From positions 9,551 to 73,550 of the forward strand of contig CAZZIZ010000001.1 of assembly GCA_964654535.1 (NCBI GenBank): a stretch of 64,000 bases of DNA, in the 5' to 3' direction. Under the pieces are notes generated by a model. That model ran no database searches. It saw nothing but the letters and a program-made list of their open reading frames with translations, and had not been told where the DNA came from. Shown here in pieces: positions 25,519 to 34,142 of the stretch. This stretch comes from CAZZIZ01 sp964654535. GTDB lineage: Bacteria > Bacteroidota > Bacteroidia > Chitinophagales > UBA2359. The translations under genes were made by a program, and so were the position numbers. Numbering within the stretch: the first letter of the stretch is position 1; each line of letters starts with the position of its first letter.

Positions 25519-25553
25519 AGGCTTATTTAATTGGCTAAGCTTTAAATAAGTCT
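25519..25553 (+). terminator. Terminator after the UvrD/PcrA gene
   Basis: CTTATTTAA pairs with TTAAATAAG (9 bp, extended by flanking pairs) and is followed by TCTTACTTTTATT, beginning 8 bp after the stop. AT-rich but correctly placed and with a T-rich tail. Confidence 0.65.
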
Positions 25554-25618
25554 TACTTTTATTGAGTCTGCGCAAGCCCCCTAGCATCTTAATTAGGCAG
25601 ACCATTCACAAAAATTTT

Positions 25619-26317
25619 ATGGATTATAATACTAGTAGACCTAAGCTTCTATTTCGTGAATACGGACGAAATATTCAAAAGCTCATAGATAAAGCCGTCG
25701 TTGTTGAAGACGACAAGCTGCGCAACAGTGTAGTAAAGACCATTATTGATATGATGGGCGTTATCAATCCGCACCTTAAAAATGTCGATGACTACAAGCA
25801 CAAGCTATGGGATCACATTTTTGCTATGTCGGAGTTTAAGTTAAAAGCTGAATCGCCATACCCTATCCCAACCGAGGAAAGCCTGGCCAAGAAACACGAC
25901 AAACTTCCATATCCAAAATCTACCTTGAAGTTCAAGCACTACGGCAAGAATGTAGAAACGATGATTGCGAAAGCAATCGAAATGGAAGACGAAGAAAAGA
26001 AGAAGGAATTTTCGCGCGTTATCGCCAACTACATGAAAATGGTTTATGTAAACTGGAATAGCGAAGACGTAACCGACGAACACATAAAGAGTGATCTAAG
26101 CGTACTTTCTCAAGGAGCCCTAGTTCTTGGAGAAGAGTCTAGCCTTACACATATGAAGCGCCCTACTCGACCAAGAGGTAAACAAAAAACGGGTGGTAGA
26201 AATCAGAAGGGTCGCCGAGGTGGTACACGTAATTCTGGAGGAAGAAATTCTCGCGGAAGAAACAGTGGCGGTCGATCAGGCGGCAGAAGCGGAGGACGTA
26301 GAAACTTTTCTCGTTAA
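25619..26317 (+). CDS. DUF4290 family protein with an arginine/glycine-rich tail
   Basis: A 232-residue protein. The start MDYNTSRPKLLFREYGRN is the hallmark of DUF4290, a Bacteroidota family of unknown function usually found just upstream of murA, as here (the stop overlaps the murA ATG by 1 nt). Residues 1-175 are the helical domain. The last 50 residues are a low-complexity basic tail rich in RGG, GGR and RN, probably disordered and possibly RNA-binding. The ATG at 25619 is chosen over an upstream TTG that would add 19 unrelated residues. Tight coupling to murA suggests a cell-envelope or growth role. Confidence 0.85.
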   Translation: MDYNTSRPKLLFREYGRNIQKLIDKAVVVEDDKLRNSVVKTIIDMMGVINPHLKNVDDYKHKLWDHIFAMSEFKLKAESPYPIPTEESLAKKHDKLPYPKSTLKFKHYGKNVETMIAKAIEMEDEEKKKEFSRVIANYMKMVYVNWNSEDVTDEHIKSDLSVLSQGALVLGEESSLTHMKRPTRPRGKQKTGGRNQKGRRGGTRNSGGRNSRGRNSGGRSGGRSGGRRNFSR

Positions 26318-27633
26318 TGAAGGGAGAAGCCTTTGAAATCACAGGAGGCAAACGCCTTCAAGGAGAAGTAACTCCACAAGGAGCCAAGAACGAAGCGCTG
26401 CAAGTTATCTGCGCATCATTAATGACCGCGGACAGAGTTGTACTAAACAATCTTCCCGATATTATCGATGTCAACAATCTTATTGACCTACTCCAGTTTA
26501 TGGGCGTCGAAGTTGAGCGTATTGACAGACACAGCTGCGCTTTCCAGGCAAAAGCAATAGATACCGACTTCTTAAAATCAAAAGAATACATCCAGCGCGC
26601 TGGAAAGCTAAGAGGATCGGTAATGGTTCTAGGACCATTACTTGCTCGCTACGGCGTTGCACACTTACCGAAGCCAGGAGGCGACCAAATAGGACGTCGA
26701 AGAATGGACACCCACTTATTGGGTTTTGAAAAGCTGGGGGCGAAATTCAATTTTGATGCCGACGAACAAACTTTTGCAATTGATGCAAGAGCGCTGAAAG
26801 GTTGCTATATGCTCATGGATGAACCATCAGTAACTGGAACTGCCAACATAGTAATGGCGGCGGTTCTGGCTGAAGGCGAGACTACGATTTACAATGCCGC
26901 TTGCGAGCCTTACTTACAGCAACTTTGTAGTATGCTGGTTCGAATGGGTGCAAAAATTGAAGGCATAGGCACCAACAAATTGGTAATACAAGGCGTCGAT
27001 AAGTTGGGTGGTACGGAACACCGTTGTCTTCCTGACATGATTGAAATAGGCAGCTTTATCGGTTTAGCTGCAATTACACAATCAGAAATTACCATAAAAG
27101 ATGTACAGCTACAGCACTTGGGTCAAATTCCCGCCGTGTTCAGACGCTTAGGCATTGAGTTAGAAATTCGCGGAGACGATATTCATGTTCCCGCGCAGGA
27201 TTTGTACACCATTCAAAACTTTATCGACGGCTCGGTACTGACCATTTCTGATGGGCCTTGGCCTAAGTTCACGCCAGATTTACTGAGTATCGTTTTGGTA
27301 GTGGCCACCCAAGCTGAAGGCTCGGTGCTAATACATCAGAAAATGTTCGAGAGTCGTTTGTTCTTCGTGGACAAGCTCATCGATATGGGCGCGAAAATTA
27401 TTCTCTGCGATCCGCATCGCGCAGTCGTAATCGGTTCTGGCCGACGCCAGAAGCTACGCGGCATTCGCATGAGTTCACCAGATATACGCGCTGGAATCTC
27501 TCTCCTTATGGCCGCACTTTCGGCTAAGGGCACAAGTGTTATCAGCAACATACACCAGATAGATCGGGGATACGAGCGCATCGAGCATCGCCTCAAAGCA
27601 CTGGGGGCCGACATTCGTAGAATTAGAGAATAA
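26317..27633 (+). CDS. murA: UDP-N-acetylglucosamine 1-carboxyvinyltransferase
   Basis: A 438-residue enzyme for the first committed step of peptidoglycan synthesis, adding enolpyruvate from PEP to UDP-GlcNAc. The catalytic lysine lies in QGAKNEAL (residue 24). The active-site loop reads GGDQIGRRRMDTH, so the residue matching cysteine 115 of E. coli is aspartate 123 (codon GAC at 26683). PSVTGTANIVMAA is near 168. Asp at this site occurs in other bacteria and is known to keep activity while blocking covalent inactivation by fosfomycin. It is translationally coupled to the DUF4290 gene. Repeat copy 6 starts 9 bp after the stop. Confidence 0.95.
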   Translation: MKGEAFEITGGKRLQGEVTPQGAKNEALQVICASLMTADRVVLNNLPDIIDVNNLIDLLQFMGVEVERIDRHSCAFQAKAIDTDFLKSKEYIQRAGKLRGSVMVLGPLLARYGVAHLPKPGGDQIGRRRMDTHLLGFEKLGAKFNFDADEQTFAIDARALKGCYMLMDEPSVTGTANIVMAAVLAEGETTIYNAACEPYLQQLCSMLVRMGAKIEGIGTNKLVIQGVDKLGGTEHRCLPDMIEIGSFIGLAAITQSEITIKDVQLQHLGQIPAVFRRLGIELEIRGDDIHVPAQDLYTIQNFIDGSVLTISDGPWPKFTPDLLSIVLVVATQAEGSVLIHQKMFESRLFFVDKLIDMGAKIILCDPHRAVVIGSGRRQKLRGIRMSSPDIRAGISLLMAALSAKGTSVISNIHQIDRGYERIEHRLKALGADIRRIRE

Positions 27634-27642
27634 GATAATTTT

Positions 27643-27805
27643 GGCGTGCCCCATTTTATATCTGGCTTCGCCAAATAAAATGGGTCGGGCTTTCGGGGCT
27701 CGCTCTGTTCTGCTCCAGGCAAAAACCGCTTCTAGCTCTTGGGGAGCTAAGCGATTTTCTTGCCTGTACCAACAGGAGCTCAGACAACCCCTCTATCCCT
27801 CACGC
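27643..27805 (+). repeat. Structured intergenic repeat, copy 6
   Basis: Starts GGCGTGCCCC (one G short) and ends CCCTCACGC. Hairpin 1 is nearly perfect: CCCATTTTAT and TGGC against GCCA and ATAAAATGGG. The central hairpin pairs CAGGCAA with TTGCCTG, CGCT with AGCG, and has the TAGCTC/GAGCTA tip. It starts 9 bp after the murA stop. Confidence 0.92.
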
Positions 27806-27868
27806 AAGTTCTTGCCATTAATCAATAAAGCGACATGCACCAAAATGTAGTTTTTGTAACTTGGCCTT

Positions 27869-28633
27869 ATGTTTAGAAGTCTATCCTTAGTATCTCTTAT
27901 TCTCGTTCTAGCTTTTACTTCGTCTTGTTTTCAAAGAGGAACCGTTAGCTCTAATTCTCAACCAATAAGTTTCGACGATTGGAATGAGCTCTTGCAAAAG
28001 CACGTCAGCGCTCAGGGCAATGTTGATTATCAAGGCTTCAAAGACGATAGCCCTCAACTCAACTCTTTTTTGACTAAGCTTAAAGCCCATCACCCCAACG
28101 ATAAAAACTGGTCGGAGGCCGAACAAATAGCGTATTGGATTAATGCCTACAACGCCTTTACGGTTAAACTGATAGTAGACAATTATCCCTTAAAGAGTAT
28201 TAAAGAAATCGGCGGTAGCATTCCGTTTGTAAACACCTCATGGGATATTAAGTTTTTTGAGATTGAGAAGAATCTTTATGACTTAAACGATATAGAGCAC
28301 GGAATCCTAAGAAAGAAGTATGTGGAACCTCGCATTCACTTTGCGGTCAACTGCGCTTCTGTGTCTTGTCCAAGGCTCTTAAACGAAGCTTTTGTACCGG
28401 AACGATTAGAAGAGCAGCTAACTCAGGTAGCGACTTCTTTCATTAATAACGAAACCAAGAATCTTATTACTCCACAAAAGGCGTCCCTTTCAAAAATCTT
28501 CTCTTGGTTCAGTGGAGACTTTGAGAAAACGCACGATAACATCACCGCTTTCATCAATCAGTACAGTAAGGTGAAAATTACCGATCAGACGAAGATCGAA
28601 TACATGGACTACGACTGGAACTTAAACGAGTAA
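27869..28633 (+). CDS. DUF547 lipoprotein
   Basis: A 254-residue protein with a lipoprotein signal (LVLAFTSSC, cysteine near residue 20) and a DUF547 domain: AYWINAYNAFTVKLIVDNYP near 90-109, YDLNDIEHGILRKKY near 139 and HFAVNCASVSCPRLLNEAF near 159. The domain has a papain-like set of conserved Cys and His residues in some members, but activity is not established. It is preceded by repeat copy 6. Its stop codon directly abuts the stop of the convergent barrel gene at 28634. Confidence 0.85.
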   Translation: MFRSLSLVSLILVLAFTSSCFQRGTVSSNSQPISFDDWNELLQKHVSAQGNVDYQGFKDDSPQLNSFLTKLKAHHPNDKNWSEAEQIAYWINAYNAFTVKLIVDNYPLKSIKEIGGSIPFVNTSWDIKFFEIEKNLYDLNDIEHGILRKKYVEPRIHFAVNCASVSCPRLLNEAFVPERLEEQLTQVATSFINNETKNLITPQKASLSKIFSWFSGDFEKTHDNITAFINQYSKVKITDQTKIEYMDYDWNLNE

Positions 28634-29905
28634 TTAGATAAACTGTCCGATACCGAGTAGTACTTGCGGCTGACGATTATCCCGATACATATCAAACCCT
28701 ACATCTAAACGCAAAATTGCCTGGAACAAAAAGTTGAGGTGAAAACGAAAGCCACCGCCTGCGTAGAACTGGAAGTTTTCTGCTAAGCTATCGAAGGATA
28801 GCTCTCTACCTGCAAATCGCATAGCGTTGAAGTCGGCGAAGTTTACAAACTCTAATACAAATGCTGGTCGATTCAGAACGGTTTGCCTGAGCTCAATATT
28901 GGCACCCAGTTCAAAGCTACCGCGCTGTACTCGATTACCGATTCCTCTTACGTTGACATAGCTATCCTGAACAAAAGCAGGAAAGGGGGTTTCACTATTC
29001 TCAGATAATCCGACGACGAACCTAACAGCAGAATAGGCATTAGGACTCAGCTTATTATAGAACCTAAAATCTTCGACGAGCTTCCAAAAGAAATCGGGCA
29101 GATCGGAATTGTTGCCTATCGTAGTCGTCGTTTCGAACGCTAAGAAGCTTCTATAACCACTTACACGATGGTAGTTATAATTGACGCTGTTGTTTTCATA
29201 GAAGACTTTGGTCAGCACTTTATCGAATTCCAATAAATCTGGCCCTAGTGATTCGGAGCTTTGTTTGATATACTTTTCATCTAAAAAGACCGCACCCCAA
29301 AACAAACGATGCTTGTTGTTCCATTCTCGATTTAAGATCAAGCCACTTACCCACTTTTCAAATCGGTAAACTCCAGCGTCATTTCCATCGTTAAAGTAAA
29401 CTGGCTCGAGGGTGTTATAATTGGACAGCTCAAACTGTGCACCCCATTTGTTACGGATAAAATGCGGGTTGCTGAAAAACAATTCGAACGAAGTGAAGTC
29501 GTACCTATGGACTACACCTTTTAATACCGATGCATTTCCCAAAAAGTTGTAGTCTGCAAAACCGAGGGAAAATCTACTTTGATCGCTTCCAAAGTCAAAA
29601 TTGAAAACCGGCAGTAAAGTCCATTTCTCCTTGACTACAATCTTGGCGAACTTTTGGCCTAAGGAATCGACATGCTCAAGTTTAACATCGCTGAACAGAA
29701 GTAGATTACGCATCCATTGCATGCCCTGCTCAACTTCTTTCTCAGAAATACCGTCTATGCCCATTGGAAAGAACTTGTCTAAATAGTTGGCCTTTGTGCG
29801 CTTGTTACCTTTGAACTCTACTCCATCAAATTGAGTCAACTCTTCCTGAGCGAAAAGAGAGGCCGAAAAGAAGAACAATAAATAGATGCCAATAATCCTA
29901 AACAC
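28634..29905 (-). CDS. BamA/TamA-like outer-membrane protein (Omp85 superfamily)
   Basis: A 423-residue protein with a signal peptide (FFFSASLFAQ). One POTRA-like domain follows (FKGNKRTKANYLDKFFP, VEQGMQWMRNLLLFSDVKLE). A C-terminal beta-barrel of about 300 residues alternates aromatic and polar residues and contains RGIGNRVQRGSFELGANIELR. That is shorter than BamA, which has five POTRA domains, and it looks like the small surface-antigen proteins common in Bacteroidota. The transported partner is unknown. The barrel ends RQPQVLLGIGQFI. Confidence 0.75.
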   Translation of the reverse strand: MFRIIGIYLLFFFSASLFAQEELTQFDGVEFKGNKRTKANYLDKFFPMGIDGISEKEVEQGMQWMRNLLLFSDVKLEHVDSLGQKFAKIVVKEKWTLLPVFNFDFGSDQSRFSLGFADYNFLGNASVLKGVVHRYDFTSFELFFSNPHFIRNKWGAQFELSNYNTLEPVYFNDGNDAGVYRFEKWVSGLILNREWNNKHRLFWGAVFLDEKYIKQSSESLGPDLLEFDKVLTKVFYENNSVNYNYHRVSGYRSFLAFETTTTIGNNSDLPDFFWKLVEDFRFYNKLSPNAYSAVRFVVGLSENSETPFPAFVQDSYVNVRGIGNRVQRGSFELGANIELRQTVLNRPAFVLEFVNFADFNAMRFAGRELSFDSLAENFQFYAGGGFRFHLNFLFQAILRLDVGFDMYRDNRQPQVLLGIGQFI

Positions 29906-30025
29906 GTCGCGATTTACACCATTTTTTTCTGTCTATGAAATGAGATGAGCATTAGTCTCATGAAAAGACAAAATTCATGCCCTTCTTAGTTAAGATTAGT
30001 CTTTATATCCGAAAATAAGTTTCTT

Positions 30026-30210
30026 GCGTAAGGGATAGAGGCATTGTCGAAGCTCCTGTTGCTGACTAACACCGAGCCCTCAGCACCTAAGTGCTGGAAG
30101 GGCGATGCGTGAAGGTAGCAGAACAGAGCGACTGCCGAAAGCCCGACCTCGAACCCACCCTTTTGGTTTGTGGGGACACAAATCAAAAGGGTGGGTTCGA
30201 GGGCACGCCC
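30026..30210 (-). repeat. Structured intergenic repeat, copy 7
   Basis: On the minus strand hairpin 1 is a very long stem: CCTCGAACCCACCCTTTTG pairs with CAAAAGGGTGGGTTCGAGG apart from a small mismatch, closing on TTTGTG/CACAAA. As in copy 4 the central tip is CAGCAC/GTGCTG rather than TAGCTC/GAGCTA, with GCCC/GGGC below. The outer end reads CCCTTACGC. It begins 20 bp after the stop of the TlpA-like gene on the minus strand. Confidence 0.9.
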
Positions 30211-30230
30211 AATTTATTTAATCCTAAATC

Positions 30231-31673
30231 TTAGTGATTATAAGCGGAACCGCCACTGATTAATTTATCCAACTGACTCAGTAGCTTAGTCTTGTCACCG
30301 GACAAACGCAGGAAGCCTCCGTTTTCGTCAATATAAAATCCGATTGGTAACGTTTCAAAGTTGTACATGTCTTTCAAAAAGGCGATGTCATTTGCTTTGA
30401 TATTGACGCCGTCCAAGTGGGTTTTTTCCATTGCGTCTCGCCACATTGCTTCCGACTTGTCGACTGAAACATTCATAAGCACCACTCCTTTTTCTTGGAG
30501 TTTTTTTCTAAACGCTCTTTCTTTTGCGAACTCCTTCATGCAGGGTCCGCACCAAGTCGCCCAGAACTTCATGTAAACAATTTGACCTCTGTAATTGCTC
30601 AAAGCGACTTGCTCTCCTGCTTCACTAATAGCCGCAAAATCTGGTGCTTTGGCACCTGGTAAAAATCGAAGCATATGACCGTATTCGTTTTCGATCATAG
30701 CAGTGTAACTACTTGTTGTGTTTTCTTCTACGAACTTCACATATCGCTGTTTCGCCAAATCGCGATTGTTTGCGCGAAGCGAATTCATAAACATCTTGGT
30801 TTGTATAGCAAACTTCACTTTTCCGTTCAAGAGCTCATCCGATTTATTAAAGTACTCTTTCGAGTTAGAACCAACGTGCATATTTTGCTTGAGCATTTCA
30901 TAATCCAGATAGTAAGAGAGAAATGATAAAAATGATTCTGCGTATAAGTTGCGCTTATTGTTGAGATCCACATTTTCCAGCAGGCTATCCATAATTGCAT
31001 AATCATCAGCAGACACTTTACTGTTATAGCGGTTTTCGGAAAAATAAATCAATTTGTTCTTGAGAGATCCAAATTGTATCTCTTTTGCCAATTGATTGTT
31101 CAAGGCATTTGATATGTTCTGATTGTTTTCTAAGACATCTAGTAATGCCGACTCTTCGCGATCAAGCATTTCAAAGTATTGAGACATAGTTGAGTCCTTT
31201 GCTGCGGCAACAAGGTTTTTGCTTGATGAGAATTCGAGAAATCCGCGCAATACCGTCCTGTCATTGGTTCTAGAAACCAAATAGCGATTGAGTGTTTGGA
31301 AAATTGTGTTGTCAAAGGCAGCATTTCCCCCGAGGGTCATTGCAGTTCTATCTTTCTCACAATCCCAGGTCAGACTAAGGTTATCGCTCGGCGCCAAGTA
31401 GTAGCTAAATTCTACTCCACCAACAGTAGTCTCAATGATTCGCCCTTCTGTCAAAGGAATCTCCATGGAAAATTGGTTCTTCTCATCGAGAAAAACGAAC
31501 TTGGTTATTTCTCGCTTGCTAATATTGTCCTCGAAGAACTTAATAGAAACGAAACTGGTCGGACTATTGGTAATAGTACCAGACAACATGGCGCTCGCAG
31601 CTACATTGTCTCCAGCGTGTACATTTATTCCGAAGAATAAAATCGAGGTCAATAAGGTTACTAATGTTCTCAT
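30231..31673 (-). CDS. TlpA-like thioredoxin-family protein with N-terminal extension
   Basis: A 480-residue exported protein with signal peptide (ending FGINVHAG). A beta-rich N-terminal domain (about 25-130) resembles the DUF4369-type domain often fused to TlpA proteins, and a helical linker follows. The C-terminal thioredoxin domain (about 340-475) has active site FWATWCGPCMKEF. Such proteins reduce periplasmic disulfides, for example in cytochrome maturation. FETLPIGFYIDENG holds the cis-proline. It lies 18 bp downstream of the aldehyde dehydrogenase gene on the same strand, so read-through from the kynurenine genes is possible. Confidence 0.85.
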   Translation of the reverse strand: MRTLVTLLTSILFFGINVHAGDNVAASAMLSGTITNSPTSFVSIKFFEDNISKREITKFVFLDEKNQFSMEIPLTEGRIIETTVGGVEFSYYLAPSDNLSLTWDCEKDRTAMTLGGNAAFDNTIFQTLNRYLVSRTNDRTVLRGFLEFSSSKNLVAAAKDSTMSQYFEMLDREESALLDVLENNQNISNALNNQLAKEIQFGSLKNKLIYFSENRYNSKVSADDYAIMDSLLENVDLNNKRNLYAESFLSFLSYYLDYEMLKQNMHVGSNSKEYFNKSDELLNGKVKFAIQTKMFMNSLRANNRDLAKQRYVKFVEENTTSSYTAMIENEYGHMLRFLPGAKAPDFAAISEAGEQVALSNYRGQIVYMKFWATWCGPCMKEFAKERAFRKKLQEKGVVLMNVSVDKSEAMWRDAMEKTHLDGVNIKANDIAFLKDMYNFETLPIGFYIDENGGFLRLSGDKTKLLSQLDKLISGGSAYNH

Positions 31674-31691
31674 TTGTGCTTTTGTTTGGGG

Positions 31692-33152
31692 CTACTTCAG
31701 CTTAATGCATACATTTTTCTGTTCTGTAAAAAATTGCAGGGCATTCAATCCGCCCTCGCGACCTAATCCAGAATTTTTCACCCCTCCAAAAGGGGTTCTT
31801 AAATCTCTATTCATCCAACAGTTAATCCAGACTATTCCAGATTCTATGTTGTTGGCTACGCGCATAGCGCGATTAATATTTGTTGTCCAAATACTCGTGG
31901 CCAAACCGTACTCTGTACTGTTCGCCATTTCTAAAGCTTGTGTTTCTGTTTCAAATGGGGCGATGGTTACAACGGGGCCGAAAATTTCTTCTTGGTTTGT
32001 TCTACTATCCGTAGCCAAACCCTCTACTACAGTTGGTTCAACGAACCAACCTGTTTCGCAGCGACCAGAAACAGTTACTTGACTTCCGCCTATAAGTACG
32101 GTTCCGCCTTCCTCTTTTGCCAGATCAATATGGTAAAGCACCTTTTCCATGTGTTGTTTGGAAACCAAGGCACCCACGTCGGTATTTGGCTTGGCCGGAT
32201 CGCCAATCTTTAGTTTATAAACTCGAGCCAGAAACTCCGATTTGAATTTTTCATAAATACCTGTCTGAACCAAAATGCGACTTCCACAAAGACAAATTTG
32301 TCCTTGATTACTGAATGACGATTTTATTGTAGTCGCAATCATCTCATCGAAGTCACAGTCATCGAAAATGATGATCGGATTTTTACCTCCAAGTTCAAGG
32401 GATACTTTTTTGAAACTTGGAGCGGCTAGTTCAGCGATAGCTCTACCCGTTCCAGTACCTCCGGTAAACGAAACGGCTTTTACTTGAGGATGTTCTACGA
32501 TTGCCTTACCTGCCTTGTTTCCTAATCCATGTACAATGTTAAGAACACCGTTGGGCAAACCTGCTTCATCACAAATTTTTGAGAGCAAGAAGGCCGTTTT
32601 AGGGGTTACTTCAGAGGGTTTACCTACCACGCAGTTTCCTGCAGCTAGAGCCGGCGCCACCTTCCAAGTAAAAAGGTATAAAGGTAGGTTCCAGGGAGAT
32701 ATACAGCCCACTACTCCCAGCGGAGTTCTAAGCGTATAGTTTATGGAGTCCGTGCCCTGATGTGATTCTGAGGAGAATTGCGTCATGGCATCGGCAAAAA
32801 ATCTGAAATTGGCCGCAGCTCGGGGTATATCCACTTTAGTTGCGAGGCTAACTGGCTTGCCATTGTCTTCGCTTTCGGCTTTGGCTAAGAGCTCTATGTT
32901 CTGTTCTATTATATCTGCGATTCTTTTTAGAACTGCCGATCGATTTTCCACGCTGGTTTTTGACCAAGAAGGAAAAGCAAGTTCAGCAGCTCGCACTGCT
33001 TGTTGAACATCGTCGCCATCGGAATCAGGAATAGTTCCATACACTTCTCCAAGGGCTGGATTGTAGTTATCTAAGAACGCACCGCTTTGCGATTCGTAAA
33101 ACGTGCCGTTGATATAATTTTTTATGTCCTTAGAGTCTTTAATCGTAGCCAT
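31692..33152 (-). CDS. Aldehyde dehydrogenase, probable 2-aminomuconic semialdehyde dehydrogenase
   Basis: A 486-residue NAD-dependent aldehyde dehydrogenase. The catalytic glutamate lies in SLELGGKNP and the cysteine in NQGQICLCGSR. VSFTGGTGTGRAIAE is the cofactor turn, and EEIFGPVVTI is near 385. It resembles the 2-hydroxymuconic/2-aminomuconic semialdehyde dehydrogenase branch. Neighbouring 3-hydroxyanthranilate dioxygenase and kynureninase genes support oxidation of 2-aminomuconic semialdehyde to 2-aminomuconate. The RidA-type deaminase at 6406 would take the next step. It follows the SDR gene by 10 bp and is probably co-transcribed with it. Confidence 0.85.
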   Translation of the reverse strand: MATIKDSKDIKNYINGTFYESQSGAFLDNYNPALGEVYGTIPDSDGDDVQQAVRAAELAFPSWSKTSVENRSAVLKRIADIIEQNIELLAKAESEDNGKPVSLATKVDIPRAAANFRFFADAMTQFSSESHQGTDSINYTLRTPLGVVGCISPWNLPLYLFTWKVAPALAAGNCVVGKPSEVTPKTAFLLSKICDEAGLPNGVLNIVHGLGNKAGKAIVEHPQVKAVSFTGGTGTGRAIAELAAPSFKKVSLELGGKNPIIIFDDCDFDEMIATTIKSSFSNQGQICLCGSRILVQTGIYEKFKSEFLARVYKLKIGDPAKPNTDVGALVSKQHMEKVLYHIDLAKEEGGTVLIGGSQVTVSGRCETGWFVEPTVVEGLATDSRTNQEEIFGPVVTIAPFETETQALEMANSTEYGLATSIWTTNINRAMRVANNIESGIVWINCWMNRDLRTPFGGVKNSGLGREGGLNALQFFTEQKNVCIKLK

Positions 33153-33162
33153 TCCTTTTTGA

Positions 33163-33954
33163 TTAAATACTTACGGTTCTACCACCATCTACACGAAGGC
33201 TCACGCCATTGATGTACGATGCGGCTGGAGAAGCTAAAAAGCAAACTGCATTTGCAACTTCTTCTGGCTTTCCAATACGATTAAGAGGCACGGTGTTTTC
33301 CATTTTTTCCGTAAAGGCCTCCAAAGATAGGCCCTGTTTCTCCGACCATGTTCTGAATAAACTCTGTAATCTCCCCGTGTTAGTAAAACCCGGTAATATG
33401 TTGTTTACTGTTATTCCTTTGGAACCCAACTCGTTAGACAAGGTTTTGCCCCAAGATGCAACAGCAGCCCTTGTCGTGTTAGAGACTCCAAGGTTTTTTA
33501 GTGGGGTTTTAACGGATGTCGAAAGAACATTTATAATTCGTCCGTATTGCTTAGAAGTCATGTTTGGAACACATAGTTGTGCCAATCTGTGATTACAAAT
33601 TAGATGTTGGTTCATGGCACTTGCAATTTTCGTTGACTCCTCATTGAGCAAATCACCGGCCGCTGGTCCGCCCGAATTATTTATAAGTATTTCTATTGTA
33701 AGTCCCTTGTCACCGATGAGCTGTTCCAAGTTTTTTATTAAGTCTTCAACATTTGTATGATCAGCAACTAAGTGAAAGTGCTTTTGTTCTTGACTTGTAT
33801 CTAAGTCTTGAAGCACTGCTTTCAATTTTTCTTCATTTCTGGCAATGACAATTACACTCGAACCGAGTTCAGCCAGACCGATAGCAATAGCCCTACCAAT
33901 ACCACCGCTACTGCCATTGACGACAGCCACTTTATTAGACAAAGAAATTTGCAT
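33163..33954 (-). CDS. Short-chain dehydrogenase/reductase of the kynurenine cluster
   Basis: A 263-residue classical SDR. The cofactor motif is NGSSGGIGRAIAIG near residues 14-27 and INNSGGPAAGD (the NAG-type strand) is near 90. The usual catalytic YxxxK is not obvious: the region after NVLSTSVKTPLKNLGVS reads NTTRAAVASWGKTL, so the tyrosine appears to be replaced. FLASPAASYINGVSLRVDGG near the C-terminus is typical. Proteins of this shape occur in bacterial tryptophan-degradation clusters, but no step is assigned to them. It is divergent from the 3-hydroxyanthranilate dioxygenase gene, with 188 bp between. Confidence 0.8.
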   Translation of the reverse strand: MQISLSNKVAVVNGSSGGIGRAIAIGLAELGSSVIVIARNEEKLKAVLQDLDTSQEQKHFHLVADHTNVEDLIKNLEQLIGDKGLTIEILINNSGGPAAGDLLNEESTKIASAMNQHLICNHRLAQLCVPNMTSKQYGRIINVLSTSVKTPLKNLGVSNTTRAAVASWGKTLSNELGSKGITVNNILPGFTNTGRLQSLFRTWSEKQGLSLEAFTEKMENTVPLNRIGKPEEVANAVCFLASPAASYINGVSLRVDGGRTVSI

Positions 33955-34142
33955 TATTTTTTATGGGTTAGTTCCTGAATTTGTGTTTTAGGCGGTTAGT
34001 GTTTAGTTTTTGGGGAAGGAACCGTATGCGAAAATAAGCCAGATTAGAGCTTCATGCTAGATATCACCTGTCCGTAAAGGCGCTTATTTCCTGTGTAAAT
34101 GTCGATTATTATGTACATTCAAATAGAGTAAAACGACGAAAA
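33955..34142. promoter_or_regulatory. Divergent control region of the kynurenine genes
   Basis: 188 bp shared upstream space of the SDR/ALDH genes (minus) and the dioxygenase/kynureninase genes (plus). It contains an inverted repeat AAATAAGC (34032-34039) / GCTTATTT (34082-34089) and the small palindrome ATGTACAT near the dioxygenase gene. I see no exact TAnnTTTG box. Operator function is inferred only from position. Confidence 0.35.

Noticed and set aside
27641..27850. Small open frame after murA (and similar ones at 2187, 9442, 29986, 40478, 41651 and 48881)
   Set aside because: These frames lie within copies of the structured repeat and share translated phrases such as GLSAVALF. They reflect the repeat's conserved bases, not protein-coding genes.
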